Assembly (NCBI GenBank): GCA_037479115.1
Contig: JBBFLK010000004.1
Location: 101,336-165,335, forward strand
DNA length: 64,000 nucleotides
Reading direction: 5' to 3'
Source of the DNA: Anaerohalosphaeraceae bacterium
GTDB lineage: Bacteria > Planctomycetota > Phycisphaerae > Sedimentisphaerales > Anaerohalosphaeraceae
Shown here piece after piece: positions 27,285 to 36,981 of the stretch (within the stretch, counting starts at the first letter, position 1; each line of letters begins with the position of its first letter). The notes under the pieces were generated by a model that was given only the letters and a program-made list of their open reading frames with translations, was not told where the DNA came from and searched no databases. The position numbers were made by a program, and so were the translations under genes.

Positions 27285-27320
27285 TGTCACTCCCGCGAAG
27301 GCGGGAGTCAAGAAATGACA
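27285..27320. repeat. REP-like hairpin fused to the GIY-YIG start codon
   Basis: Perfect 7-bp stem CTCCCGC (27290-27296) / GCGGGAG (27301-27307) with a GAAG loop, flanked by TGTCA (27285-27289) and TGACA (27316-27320). The right outer arm is inside the start of the GIY-YIG reading frame (ATGACA). Confidence 0.8.
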
Positions 27321-27596
27321 TATTATGTATATATCCTGGCCAGTCGGCGAAACGGCACCTTGTATATCGGAGTCACAAACAATCTGAAAAATCGCGTCTT
27401 TCAACATAAAACGGAAAAAGTAGAGGGGTTTACACAAAAATACGGGGTGAAACGGTTGGTTTATTTTGAGACTTTTCGAAATATTCAAGACGCTATTGTG
27501 CGAGAAAAACGACTGAAAAAATGGAATCGTGACTGGAAAATCCGGCTGATTGAAGAAAAAAATCCCGCGTGGGATGATTTGTTTGAAAGGGTGTGA
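27315..27596 (+). CDS. Small GIY-YIG nuclease-family protein, REP-associated
   Basis: 93 residues. YYVYILASRRNGTLYIGVTNNLKNRVFQHK gives the paired Tyr/YIG motif plus the catalytic-region Arg and His, and REKRLKKWNRDWKIRLIEEKNPAW holds the Glu and the conserved tail of the single-domain GIY-YIG (YhbQ/UPF0213-like) group. The gene has visibly lower GC than its neighbours. It lies between gspD and gspE, with a hairpin 7 bp before its ATG and a REP-like palindrome 2 bp after its stop, suggesting that gene and repeats form one unit. Whether it is active is unknown. Confidence 0.85.
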   Translation: MTYYVYILASRRNGTLYIGVTNNLKNRVFQHKTEKVEGFTQKYGVKRLVYFETFRNIQDAIVREKRLKKWNRDWKIRLIEEKNPAWDDLFERV

Positions 27597-27598
27597 AA

Positions 27599-27653
27599 GG
27601 AATGGATTCCCGCCCCCGTCTGTACGAGGGCAGGCCCTGCGCGGGAATGACAG
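27599..27653. repeat. REP-like palindromic repeat copy B (55 bp)
   Basis: Identical to copy A at 26773-26827. It starts two bases after the GIY-YIG stop codon and is followed by purine-rich repeats (27654-27742), including copy 2 of the 24-bp direct repeat (27719-27742). Confidence 0.9.
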
Positions 27654-27875
27654 AGACAGCGGGAAGGACAGGGAAACAGCGGGAAGGAGAGGGAAACAGC
27701 GGGAAAGATAGGGACAGCGGGAAGGACAGCAAGGTGCGGGAAGGACAAAGAAAAATCGCAGGAAGAACTTTAAGAGGCAGCAAGGGCGGCAGAGAACAAA
27801 AAAGACCGCCGGATGTGAAAATGGCAAATGCAGCCGGAATAAAAGGCCGGCTGGAAGAAGAAATAAAATAAAAAC
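27654..27875. repeat. Purine-rich repeats between REP copy B and gspE
   Basis: Variants of ACAGCGGGAAGGACAGGGAA repeat three to four times (27656-27720). The rest, to the gspE start, is purine-rich, without a clear promoter or Shine-Dalgarno close to gspE. Confidence 0.7.
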
Positions 27876-29579
<1,704 letters not shown>

Positions 29580-29590
29580 GAGAACAAAAA

Positions 29591-29649
29591 AACCACAGAT
29601 TACACAGATTGCACAAATACAAATTAAAAAATCCGTGAAATCCGTGGTT
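29591..29649. repeat. Imperfect inverted repeat of the ACCACAGATTACACAGATT type
   Basis: The left arm (29591-29609) and right arm (29631-29649) pair at 16 of 19 positions. The same words (CCGTGAAATCTGTGGT) occur near 19940-19957. It fills the gap between gspE and gspF and leaves the gspF ribosome site (AGGAT, 29663) intact. Confidence 0.65.
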
Positions 29650-29673
29650 CCATAAAAATACCAGGATAGTCCA

Positions 29674-30885
29674 GTGCCGAGATTCAGTTATACAGCAATC
29701 GGGAGCAGTCAGAAGACGGAAAAAGGCGTGATTTCCGCCGAGAACGCCTTTGCCGCCCGCAAGATGCTGCGCAGCAAGGGTCTGCACCCGACGGAGGTCA
29801 CGCAGATTACCGCGGAAACGGCCGGACGGTCCTTCCACTCGGTATTCGGCAACAAGAAAAAGACCGTGGCGGCGTTTACGAAAGAGCTGGCGACGATGCT
29901 GCGGGCGGGCATCAAACTGACCGATGCGCTGTCCGTGCTGATTCAGCAGATTCCGGACCCGCAGCTCAAAAACGCCATTACGGACGTGCGGGACCGTGTG
30001 GTGACGGGGGAGTCCTTCGCCGAGGCGCTGAGCGAATACGAGGCGTATTTTGACCTGATTTACGTGAGCATGATGCGGGTCGGCGAGGTCACCGGCACGC
30101 TCGAAGAGAGCTTAACCACCATGTCCGCCATGCTCGAAAAACAGCGGCAGCTGGAAGAGAAAATGACAACCGCGATGATGTATCCGGCCATCCTGCTGAC
30201 CCTGTGCGTGGTGGTGGTGCTGGTGATTATGATTTTCTTCCTGCCGCTGATTACCAGCGAGCTGGTCAAGGTCGGCCAGACGCTGCCGCTGACAACCCGG
30301 GTCCTGATGAAAACCTCCGACCTGCTGACCAGCGCCTGGGCTTTTGTGATTCTGGGGATTCTGTTCGGGCTGGGCTGGCTGTACAAGCGGGCCGTCCGGA
30401 CCGAGCGCGGAGCGGCGCTGCGCGACCGCCTCCTGCTGGCCCTGCCGGGGTTCGGCCCGCTGCTCAAGCAACGGATTGTCTCCCGTTTTGCCTCCACGCT
30501 GGCCACGCTGCTGGGCTCCGGGATGTCGATGGCCGAATCGCTGCGGGTCGTCGCGCAGGTGACGGGCAACGCCGTGATGGCCGAGGCCGTCCGCCAGGCC
30601 CGCGAGCGTATTCTGTCCGGCTCCGACATCGCCACGCCCCTGCGGGACAGCGGCGTCATCAGCCCCTCCATCGCCCATATGATTACCGTCGGCGAAAAAA
30701 GCGGCGAGCTCGAACAGATGCTTCGGATGATCAGCCAGAATCTGGAGGCCGAATCCGACCTGGTCATCGAGCGGCTCAGCAAATTCGTCGAGCCCCTGAT
30801 TATCATCCTGATGGCCGGACTGATTGGACTGATTGCCTACGCAACGATGGTTCCGATTATCAAATTTTCCGTTACGCAGTTTTAA
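29674..30885 (+). CDS. gspF: Type II secretion inner-membrane protein GspF
   Basis: 403 residues, GTG start with AGGAT 6 bp upstream. N-terminal FSYTAIGSSQKTEKGVISAENAFAARKMLRSKG is the GspF lead-in; two T2SF domains follow (FTKELATMLRAGIKLTDALSVL; FASTLATLLGSGMSMAESLRVV) with membrane segments at ~170-195, ~225-245 and ~370-395. It is the platform protein that works with GspE. Confidence 0.93.
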   Translation: MPRFSYTAIGSSQKTEKGVISAENAFAARKMLRSKGLHPTEVTQITAETAGRSFHSVFGNKKKTVAAFTKELATMLRAGIKLTDALSVLIQQIPDPQLKNAITDVRDRVVTGESFAEALSEYEAYFDLIYVSMMRVGEVTGTLEESLTTMSAMLEKQRQLEEKMTTAMMYPAILLTLCVVVVLVIMIFFLPLITSELVKVGQTLPLTTRVLMKTSDLLTSAWAFVILGILFGLGWLYKRAVRTERGAALRDRLLLALPGFGPLLKQRIVSRFASTLATLLGSGMSMAESLRVVAQVTGNAVMAEAVRQARERILSGSDIATPLRDSGVISPSIAHMITVGEKSGELEQMLRMISQNLEAESDLVIERLSKFVEPLIIILMAGLIGLIAYATMVPIIKFSVTQF

Positions 30886-30902
30886 GTCAAACGGAGGCAG
30901 CT

Positions 30903-31334
30903 ATGAAACACACAAACAGACGAACAAAAGGATTTACCCTGGTGGAAATCATGGCGGTGGTGCTGATTCTGGCCCTGCTGATGGGCATCGCCGCCAAGAA
31001 CTTTATCGGAATGACCGACAAAGCCCGCGTGACAACCACCAAGGCCACGCTCAAGCAGCTGCATCAGGCCGTCAACATGTTCAAACTGGACACCGGCCGT
31101 TATCCCACGGAAGAGGAAGGCCTGCGGGCCCTGATTGAGCCGCCCTCGGATGTCACCGGCTGGACCGGCTATCTGGAAACCACCGATGTCCCCAAAGACG
31201 CCTGGAAAAATGACCTGGTGTACATCCTCAATCCGGAAAGCGGCAAGCCCTTTGTCATCATCAGCTACGGAGCCGACGGCAAAGAAGGCGGCGAAGGATA
31301 CGATGCGGACCTGTACAGTACCGATGTGGATTAG
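30903..31334 (+). CDS. gspG: Major pseudopilin GspG
   Basis: 143 residues. Prepilin signal RRTKG/FTLVEIMAVVLILALLMGIAA with Glu at +5 after the cleavage Gly, then KATLKQLHQAVNMFKLDTGRYPTEEEGLRALIEPP and the C-terminal YGADGKEGGEGYDADL calcium-site region, all diagnostic of GspG. ACGGAGGCAG lies just before ATG 30903. It is the main subunit of the pseudopilus. The stop is inside the next gene (11-bp overlap). Confidence 0.95.
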   Translation: MKHTNRRTKGFTLVEIMAVVLILALLMGIAAKNFIGMTDKARVTTTKATLKQLHQAVNMFKLDTGRYPTEEEGLRALIEPPSDVTGWTGYLETTDVPKDAWKNDLVYILNPESGKPFVIISYGADGKEGGEGYDADLYSTDVD

Positions 31335-31875
31335 CCGCCGCGGCTATGTCCTGCTGGAGGTGCTGATTGTGGTGGGCCTGATGGCGTTTCTGCTGTCGCT
31401 GGGGGTCATCAGCTACAGCAGTCTGTGGGGAAACCGGCAGTTCCAGAAACAGGCCCAGGAGCTGGTGAACTTGTTTCAGATGGCCCAGGAGGCCGCCGCC
31501 CAAAGCGACCGCCGCTATGCGGTTGTCCTGGATTTTGTCGAGCGAAAATATGTCCTTCGGCAGTTTGCCACACTGGATTTGCAATCCATACCGGAGGACG
31601 AAGCAATCATCTATACCGGCTATTTTACAGACCGATTCCAGTTAGACTATGTCCTGTATGATGACCTGGAAGATACACGGGAAAAAGAAAACGTCACAGA
31701 GGCCCGCTTTTACGCAGGCCGTTCCGGCTGGCAGTACGGCGGCAAGGTGGTTGTCCGCGACGGAGAGGGCAACCCCTGGAGTATCGTTATCTCGAGGATG
31801 GTCCGGCCGGTCCGACTGGTGGAAGGCGATGTGCCCATCCTGCTGCCTGTGAAACCCGATGAGATGCGTTTCTAA
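31324..31875 (+). CDS. gspH: Minor pseudopilin GspH-like
   Basis: 183 residues. Prepilin-type N-terminus RRG/YVLLEVLIVVGLMAFLLSLGVI with Glu at +5. The rest is a beta-rich globular part. Position after gspG and the helix LVNLFQMAQEAAAQSDRRYAVVLD match GspH. It starts at ATG 31324, overlapping gspG. Confidence 0.75.
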   Translation: MWISRRGYVLLEVLIVVGLMAFLLSLGVISYSSLWGNRQFQKQAQELVNLFQMAQEAAAQSDRRYAVVLDFVERKYVLRQFATLDLQSIPEDEAIIYTGYFTDRFQLDYVLYDDLEDTREKENVTEARFYAGRSGWQYGGKVVVRDGEGNPWSIVISRMVRPVRLVEGDVPILLPVKPDEMRF

Positions 31876-32821
31876 ACAACCTGTTCGCTCCCGCGGATTT
31901 ACGCTTGTGGAAGTCGCAGCGGCCCTGGCCATCCTGGTCGGTCTTTTGACCTCCGCACTGGTGGTGATGACGCAGGCCGTAGGGGCTTCTATGGAAATCA
32001 TCCAGCGCCGCAAGGCCTTCGAAACCGCCCGGGAAAACCTCGAATCCCTCCTGACCGTATCCACCGTCAGCGACCGGATGGAAACCGGCTACAGCGAACG
32101 CTATCCGGAAATCCGCTGGGAGGTAAGGATAGAGCCCTTTTACGAACCTATCAGCAATCGAATGTGGGTTCGGGCCGTCAGCACCGCCTTTTACCGCGAC
32201 CGCGACGACCGGGAACAGACCGTCGAGCTGGAACACTGGCTGACGGGCCTGTCCGCCGAACAGGTCAAACAAATCCTGGCCCAGCAGGAACTGGAACAGA
32301 AGATTCTGGACGAACTGCACGGCCAGGAGGAAAAAACCTTCGAGGAAATGGTCAAAGTCTGCCTGCAGCAGGCCGGACTGGATGCCGCCGCCTATGAAAA
32401 CCTTGTTCAGCGGCAGCGGCGGCAGAAAGTCGCCTATCTGATTGAGCACGGTCTGGGAGAACCGTACAATCACTGGGTCGAAATGCTCGAAAACGAAAAG
32501 TCGGCCTTTCTCCAGAAGCTCGGCGCGGATTTCGACCAGCTCAACGAGTGCATCCGCTACCTCCGCGCCAACCCGGAGCTGCTCCCCAGCCGCGGCGGCC
32601 CTCTGTCGGACACCGCGCAGACGACCCGACCGAATGAACCGAAGCCCCCAGCCGACAGCAAATCCGATTCTGAGCCGGACAAACCGGATACACCCGCAGA
32701 CGAAAAGAAACAGGAGCCCTCGGCGCCTGCTCAAGAGCCCGACTGTCCTTTCGACTGCAGCCGGATTGACCCGTCCCTGAAAGCCCTGATTTGTCAGCTG
32801 ACGGGGTGCTGCTGCAATTGA
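31859..32821 (+). CDS. gspI: Minor pseudopilin GspI-like with long C-terminal extension
   Basis: 320 residues, far longer than the ~125 of a usual GspI. The N-terminus SRG/FTLVEVAAALAILVGLLTSALVVM is a prepilin signal. Residues ~30-125 fit a minor pseudopilin (RRKAFETARENLESLL). The extra ~190 residues are helical and acidic, then Pro/Ser/Lys-rich, ending in a Cys cluster (CPFDC...CQLTGCCCN). It overlaps the upstream gene by 17 bp. Confidence 0.7.
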   Translation: MRCVSKQPVRSRGFTLVEVAAALAILVGLLTSALVVMTQAVGASMEIIQRRKAFETARENLESLLTVSTVSDRMETGYSERYPEIRWEVRIEPFYEPISNRMWVRAVSTAFYRDRDDREQTVELEHWLTGLSAEQVKQILAQQELEQKILDELHGQEEKTFEEMVKVCLQQAGLDAAAYENLVQRQRRQKVAYLIEHGLGEPYNHWVEMLENEKSAFLQKLGADFDQLNECIRYLRANPELLPSRGGPLSDTAQTTRPNEPKPPADSKSDSEPDKPDTPADEKKQEPSAPAQEPDCPFDCSRIDPSLKALICQLTGCCCN

Positions 32822-32826
32822 CGACG

Positions 32827-33609
32827 ATGCGATGCCCAAACAGACAGCCTGTTCGACCCGGCGGTTTCTCGCTGGTGGAAATGCTGGTGGTGGTCGCCCT
32901 GGCGGCGATGATTCTCATCGGCGCGCTGGGGGTCTATCAGCGTCTGCGGGCGGATGCCTCCGTCCTGAATGACCGACTGGACGAACGCCGCCTGGCGGAG
33001 GAGGTTCTTCAGCGGATTGCCGAAGACATCGACCGCATCGCCGCTCCCGGCTTCGACGCGTCGGTCCAGATTCGCAACAAGATTGACAACGGATTCGCCT
33101 CCGCCCAGCTGACCCTTGAATCCAGATTCTACACCGGCCAGCCCCCGCAGCCGCGCATCTTTGAGCGGGTCATCTGGCAGACCGCCTATAACATGGAGGA
33201 GGGCGGACTGATTCTTTATCGAATGCATACCGGACTGGCCCTTGAGGACAAAGTCCTCGAAGAAAACAAAACACCGGCGGAGCGGAATCTTTTTATCCCA
33301 ACGGCGTCGGGACTGACCTTCTTTAAAGTGGAAGCTGTCCAGGAGCAGCAGACCGCCGCCGTCTGGACCACACCGGACCTGCCGAAGGGAATCCGGATTT
33401 CCGTTTCCTTCGCCCCGCTGGAGGAAGGCCCCGACGGCCGCTGGTACGTCCCGGAGGAAAAGATTCTCCAGCGAACCGTCGCCGTCAATCGCCTTCGTCC
33501 GATTGCGTACCGTTTTCGTCCGAGGGTTCTGGACGTCAATGACTTCCTGCCGCCGGAAGAATCCGCTGTTCAGGAGCCGAATCAGATTCAGACAAGACTG
33601 ACCCGATAA
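32827..33609 (+). CDS. gspJ: Minor pseudopilin GspJ-like
   Basis: 260 residues. Prepilin signal RPGG/FSLVEMLVVVALAAMILIGALGVYQ, then LDERRLAEEVLQRIAEDIDRI and a beta-rich body, typical of GspJ. ATG 32827 is used; a TTG at 32818 overlapping the previous stop is possible. The segment beyond residue ~220 is extra. Confidence 0.78.
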   Translation: MRCPNRQPVRPGGFSLVEMLVVVALAAMILIGALGVYQRLRADASVLNDRLDERRLAEEVLQRIAEDIDRIAAPGFDASVQIRNKIDNGFASAQLTLESRFYTGQPPQPRIFERVIWQTAYNMEEGGLILYRMHTGLALEDKVLEENKTPAERNLFIPTASGLTFFKVEAVQEQQTAAVWTTPDLPKGIRISVSFAPLEEGPDGRWYVPEEKILQRTVAVNRLRPIAYRFRPRVLDVNDFLPPEESAVQEPNQIQTRLTR

Positions 33610-33610
33610 A

Positions 33611-35023
33611 ATGAATCCATGTAAAACAACATCCTGGTCAATCGAAAAGCCGCACCGGCGGGGCCTGGTCCTGGCGGTGGTGCTGATGATTCTGGTGGCC
33701 CTGACAGCCCTGACCGCCGCCTTGAGTCTGTTCGTCAAGCAGACCCAAAGACGCGTGAACTACATGATTGACTATCAGCGGGCCCGATACGCCTGCGATT
33801 CAGCACTGAAATACATCCTGTCGGTCCTGCCCGAGCAGCGGTACCGCGTCATCTCCCGCGAAGGGCTGCCCGATTTCTCCGACCTGTTCTGGCTGTCGGA
33901 GGAAGATTACGCCGCCTATCTGCAGGCCTGGCTGGACATCGCCGAGGATGACAAAATCCAGCAGGTAATAGAGCTGTCCGGCCTGACTGAGGAAGAGCCG
34001 GCGCCGCAGCCGGAACGGTCGCTGGCGGAGATTCTGGCGGCCCTCGTGCAGCGAATGACAAATCCGAACGCGGCGGAGGAGACGGCCGCCGTGAACGAAC
34101 CGAAGCCTATTGACCCGCTGAAGCTGGTTGTGCCGGGGCCGTACGGCCAGCCCTGGCCGCTGGTGTCAAAACCGATCGAACTCAATTTCGGAGAGGCTGT
34201 CGTCACCATCGAAATCGAGGACGAAAACGCCAAGATGCCGCTGGGCTGGGCTGCCTCCGGCAATAAGGCCGCCAAAGCGGCCCTGACGACATTTTGTGAG
34301 TGGATGTCGATGACACCGGACGAAATCGAAGACCTTCACAAACAGTGTGCCCGGATTCAGGAGCAGAAAACCTTCGTGATTGACCCGCAGCCGATTCTGA
34401 TAAAAGCCCGCACGGCCGCCGCCGCTCAGCAGGCTGCCCAGCAGGCCCCTCAGCCGGCCGGCACCACGTTCCGCACCACCCGACGCCTGCCCGGACAGGC
34501 CCCGGAACAGGTTGCCCCGCCGCCGCAGACCCAGCCGGCCGCACAGACCACCGACATTCTCCGCCCGGCTATTGCCCATGCCGCTGACTTCGGCAAACTC
34601 TTCCACAGCTCCCTGCTGGACTTGGAGGGGCTGACCCGCAGCCGCATTGACACCGGAAAACGAAACGAATCGCCCCTGAAATACCTGGGCCTGTGGGGCT
34701 CTCAGGAGGTGAACATCAATACAGCCCCCCGGCAGGTGCTCGAGGCAGCGTTTATGATGGTCGCTGCCGAACCGGAGAATTTGGCCAAAGCCGTCATCGA
34801 GCGCCGCCAGACCAAGCCCTTTGCCTCGCTGCGCGAGCTGGAGGAACTGGTGCCGGAAGAGGCCCACCGAATCCGCGCGGCGGCTCCGTATTTGACAACC
34901 CAGAGCGTTTTTTTTCAAATTCGAATTGTCAGCCGCTGCGGAAACGCCCGCTGCGCCGCGGTGGCAACCGTATTTAAAGATCAAAAGCAAGTGGAAACCC
35001 TGGCTGTCCTCTACAGCCGTTAA
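33611..35023 (+). CDS. gspK: Minor pseudopilin GspK-like
   Basis: 470 residues. N-terminal HRRG/LVLAVVLMILVALTALTAALSL is a prepilin-like helix lacking the +5 Glu, as is usual for GspK. The SAM-like fold VNINTAPRQVLEAAFMMVA and FASLRELEELVPEEA near residues 370-420 identify the family. A Gln/Pro/Ala-rich insert sits at ~265-310. It caps the pseudopilus tip with GspI and GspJ. Confidence 0.82.
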   Translation: MNPCKTTSWSIEKPHRRGLVLAVVLMILVALTALTAALSLFVKQTQRRVNYMIDYQRARYACDSALKYILSVLPEQRYRVISREGLPDFSDLFWLSEEDYAAYLQAWLDIAEDDKIQQVIELSGLTEEEPAPQPERSLAEILAALVQRMTNPNAAEETAAVNEPKPIDPLKLVVPGPYGQPWPLVSKPIELNFGEAVVTIEIEDENAKMPLGWAASGNKAAKAALTTFCEWMSMTPDEIEDLHKQCARIQEQKTFVIDPQPILIKARTAAAAQQAAQQAPQPAGTTFRTTRRLPGQAPEQVAPPPQTQPAAQTTDILRPAIAHAADFGKLFHSSLLDLEGLTRSRIDTGKRNESPLKYLGLWGSQEVNINTAPRQVLEAAFMMVAAEPENLAKAVIERRQTKPFASLRELEELVPEEAHRIRAAAPYLTTQSVFFQIRIVSRCGNARCAAVATVFKDQKQVETLAVLYSR

Positions 35024-35041
35024 AACTGCAGGAGAATAGAT

Positions 35042-36478
35042 GTGGAACCGAAACTGGTAATCGGCATCTGCGTCGCCCGGCAGGAAGCCGATGTCGTTGT
35101 GCTGGACCTGAGCAAAGCTGAGCCGGCCGCGGCGGACTGTTTTCGCGTCTGCCCGGAGGCGGACCCCTCCGGAGCCCTCTCGCTGGGGGCTGCGGTCGGG
35201 CGGGCCGTCCGCGCCAGAAACCTCGTGTACGAGGAAGCCATTGTCTCGCTTCAAAGTGATTTTTACGCCCAGTACCCGCTTCGCTCCGCTTTTGCCGAAC
35301 CGCGGCAGATTGACGCAACCATCAAATACGATGCCGAGGAGGCCTCCGCAACCGATGCCGCCTCGCTGGCAGTGACCTATGAAATCGTCCGGGTGCGTCC
35401 GGACGGCTCGGATGTGATGGTCTATGCCGCCGACCGCCAGACGCTCACCGACCTGCTCATGGACCTGCAGGGGGAGGGGCTGGACCCGGTGATGATGGAG
35501 CCGGAAGGAGTTTCTCTCGCACGGGCCCTCGAACAGGTGTCTCCATCGTTTCGGGAAACAAACTGTCTGCTGGTCTGGCTGTGCGGCGGACAGTGCCTTC
35601 TGCTCAAAAACACCAACAAAGGAAAGGCCGCCTACTTCCGGCGGGTTCTGCTGGCCGGAAAAGACGACAAAACGGAACCGCTGGCCCGGCAGATTCAGCT
35701 CACCCTGGCCGGATGGGCCTTCGGCGAATCGATTGACGGCATCGTCCTGACCGGACAGCTCGAACATATCCGACCGGAGGTTCTCTCCCGGAAACTGGCT
35801 TATCCGGTCCGGACGGAAGAGCTTCACTGGCCGTTTGGACAGACCGCCGAACCAACCCTGACGGCGGCCGCCTGGGGAGCGGCCCTGTCCGCGCTTCATC
35901 GGGCCCGACGGGCGGATTTTCGGCGCGATTTCCTGCCGTATCAGGGCCGCCGAAAAATGCTGCAGAAATCGCTGCGGATGCTGAGTATTTCCCTGACAAT
36001 CATATTTGCAGCGATCGGATTGTATTTTCAGATGAAGTCGCTGCGGCTTCAGAACTATATCGCCCGTCTGGAGGACAAAATCACCGCCGAATACAAAGGG
36101 TGCATGTACGGCCAGAAACCCCCGCCCAACCAGCCGATTCTGACGCGTCTTCGCAGCGTGCTTCGGCAGGTTCGTCAGCGGCAGGAGGGCTTCGGCGGCG
36201 GCGACGAAGGCTCCGTCCCGGCCCGGCTGACCTTCCTGATGGAGGCCCTGAACAAGACGCCCGCCTCGGTGGACCTGCAGATTCAGCAGATTTCCATTAC
36301 GGAGCGCACCATCCGCCTCATCGGCGACACCGACGGACGGCGCAGCACGCTCCAGCTGCTGGATGAGTTCAAAAAGCATCCGAAACTGGATGTGGAAAGC
36401 AACCAGATTTCCCCGGCCCCGCCGCGGGATAAGTTTGAGATTGTCCTTCAGACCAAAAAGGAAGGAGGTGCCGGATGA
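35042..36478 (+). CDS. gspL: GspL-like actin-fold platform protein
   Basis: 478 residues, GTG start. The N-terminal half follows the PilM/GspL actin-like plan (LVIGICVARQEADVVVLDL; DPVMMEPEGVSLARAL). A membrane helix lies at about 315-333 (ISLTIIFAAIGLYFQM), with a periplasmic ferredoxin-like part behind it. It would bind GspE in the cytoplasm and GspM in the membrane. ATGA overlap with the next gene. Confidence 0.7.
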   Translation: MEPKLVIGICVARQEADVVVLDLSKAEPAAADCFRVCPEADPSGALSLGAAVGRAVRARNLVYEEAIVSLQSDFYAQYPLRSAFAEPRQIDATIKYDAEEASATDAASLAVTYEIVRVRPDGSDVMVYAADRQTLTDLLMDLQGEGLDPVMMEPEGVSLARALEQVSPSFRETNCLLVWLCGGQCLLLKNTNKGKAAYFRRVLLAGKDDKTEPLARQIQLTLAGWAFGESIDGIVLTGQLEHIRPEVLSRKLAYPVRTEELHWPFGQTAEPTLTAAAWGAALSALHRARRADFRRDFLPYQGRRKMLQKSLRMLSISLTIIFAAIGLYFQMKSLRLQNYIARLEDKITAEYKGCMYGQKPPPNQPILTRLRSVLRQVRQRQEGFGGGDEGSVPARLTFLMEALNKTPASVDLQIQQISITERTIRLIGDTDGRRSTLQLLDEFKKHPKLDVESNQISPAPPRDKFEIVLQTKKEGGAG

Positions 36479-36978
36479 AAAAGGATTTCTGGAAACAGCC
36501 CGACTTTTTCTTTCTTCTGCTGCCGGCGCTGGCGGCGCTGTGGGCCCTGCTCAGCGGCCTGGTTTTTTATCCGCGCCACAGCAAGGCCTTCAGCGACAAA
36601 AAGACCCAGTATGCCGAAGCGGCGGCCCTGATTGAACAGATTTTGCAGCTGGAGCCGGCCCGCATTCACTATCAGGGACAAACCGGCCAGTCCGGCGATT
36701 TTGACTATACCGTCGAGGTGGACCGCTTTGCCAAGGAGCTGGGAATCAGTTCCGGCAGCTATACCCTGAACGTGCGGCAGGCCCTCAAACAAAAAGGCAA
36801 AACTCGCAGAAGCGCCGACTTGTCCTTCAAATCCGTCAAGATTGAGACGGCAGCCGGCTTCCTTTCGGCAATGCTGGCCCGCTGGCCCGATTTGCAGTGC
36901 GAACAGATTGCCCTCGATAAAACCGGCACCGGCAAAAACGAATGGAATGTCAAGCTGCGGCTGGTCTATATTTACTGA
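36475..36978 (+). CDS. GspM-like type II secretion protein
   Basis: 167 residues. One membrane helix near the N-terminus (residues 10-32) and a small alpha/beta periplasmic domain. Similarity to GspM is by position, size and topology (last gene, overlapping gspL by ATGA). No separate GspN or GspO (prepilin peptidase) is present in the window, so a peptidase must be supplied elsewhere. Confidence 0.55.
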   Translation: MKKDFWKQPDFFFLLLPALAALWALLSGLVFYPRHSKAFSDKKTQYAEAAALIEQILQLEPARIHYQGQTGQSGDFDYTVEVDRFAKELGISSGSYTLNVRQALKQKGKTRRSADLSFKSVKIETAAGFLSAMLARWPDLQCEQIALDKTGTGKNEWNVKLRLVYIY

Positions 36979-36981
36979 CCG

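Larger units (their letters stand above)
26682..27314. repeat. Purine-rich degenerate repeat island upstream of the GIY-YIG gene
   Basis: About 630 bp without a gene. It is dominated on the plus strand by variants of GGGAAGGACAG in roughly 20-bp spacing (clearest at 26828-26955), then looser purine-rich repeats to 27262. AGATTGACTGAAAGG occurs twice (near 27189 and 27211). A 55-bp REP-like palindrome copy lies at 26773-26827. Long minus-strand ORFs here translate only Pro/Ser/Cys/Phe-rich repeats. Confidence 0.8.

Noticed and set aside
26602..27321. Pro/Ser/Cys-rich minus-strand ORFs in the repeat island
   Set aside because: They arise from translating purine-rich repeats on the other strand; composition is purely repetitive.
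34166..36379. 737-residue minus-strand ORF opposite gspK-gspL
   Set aside because: Antisense to genes with clear family motifs; low-complexity translation and no supporting signals.
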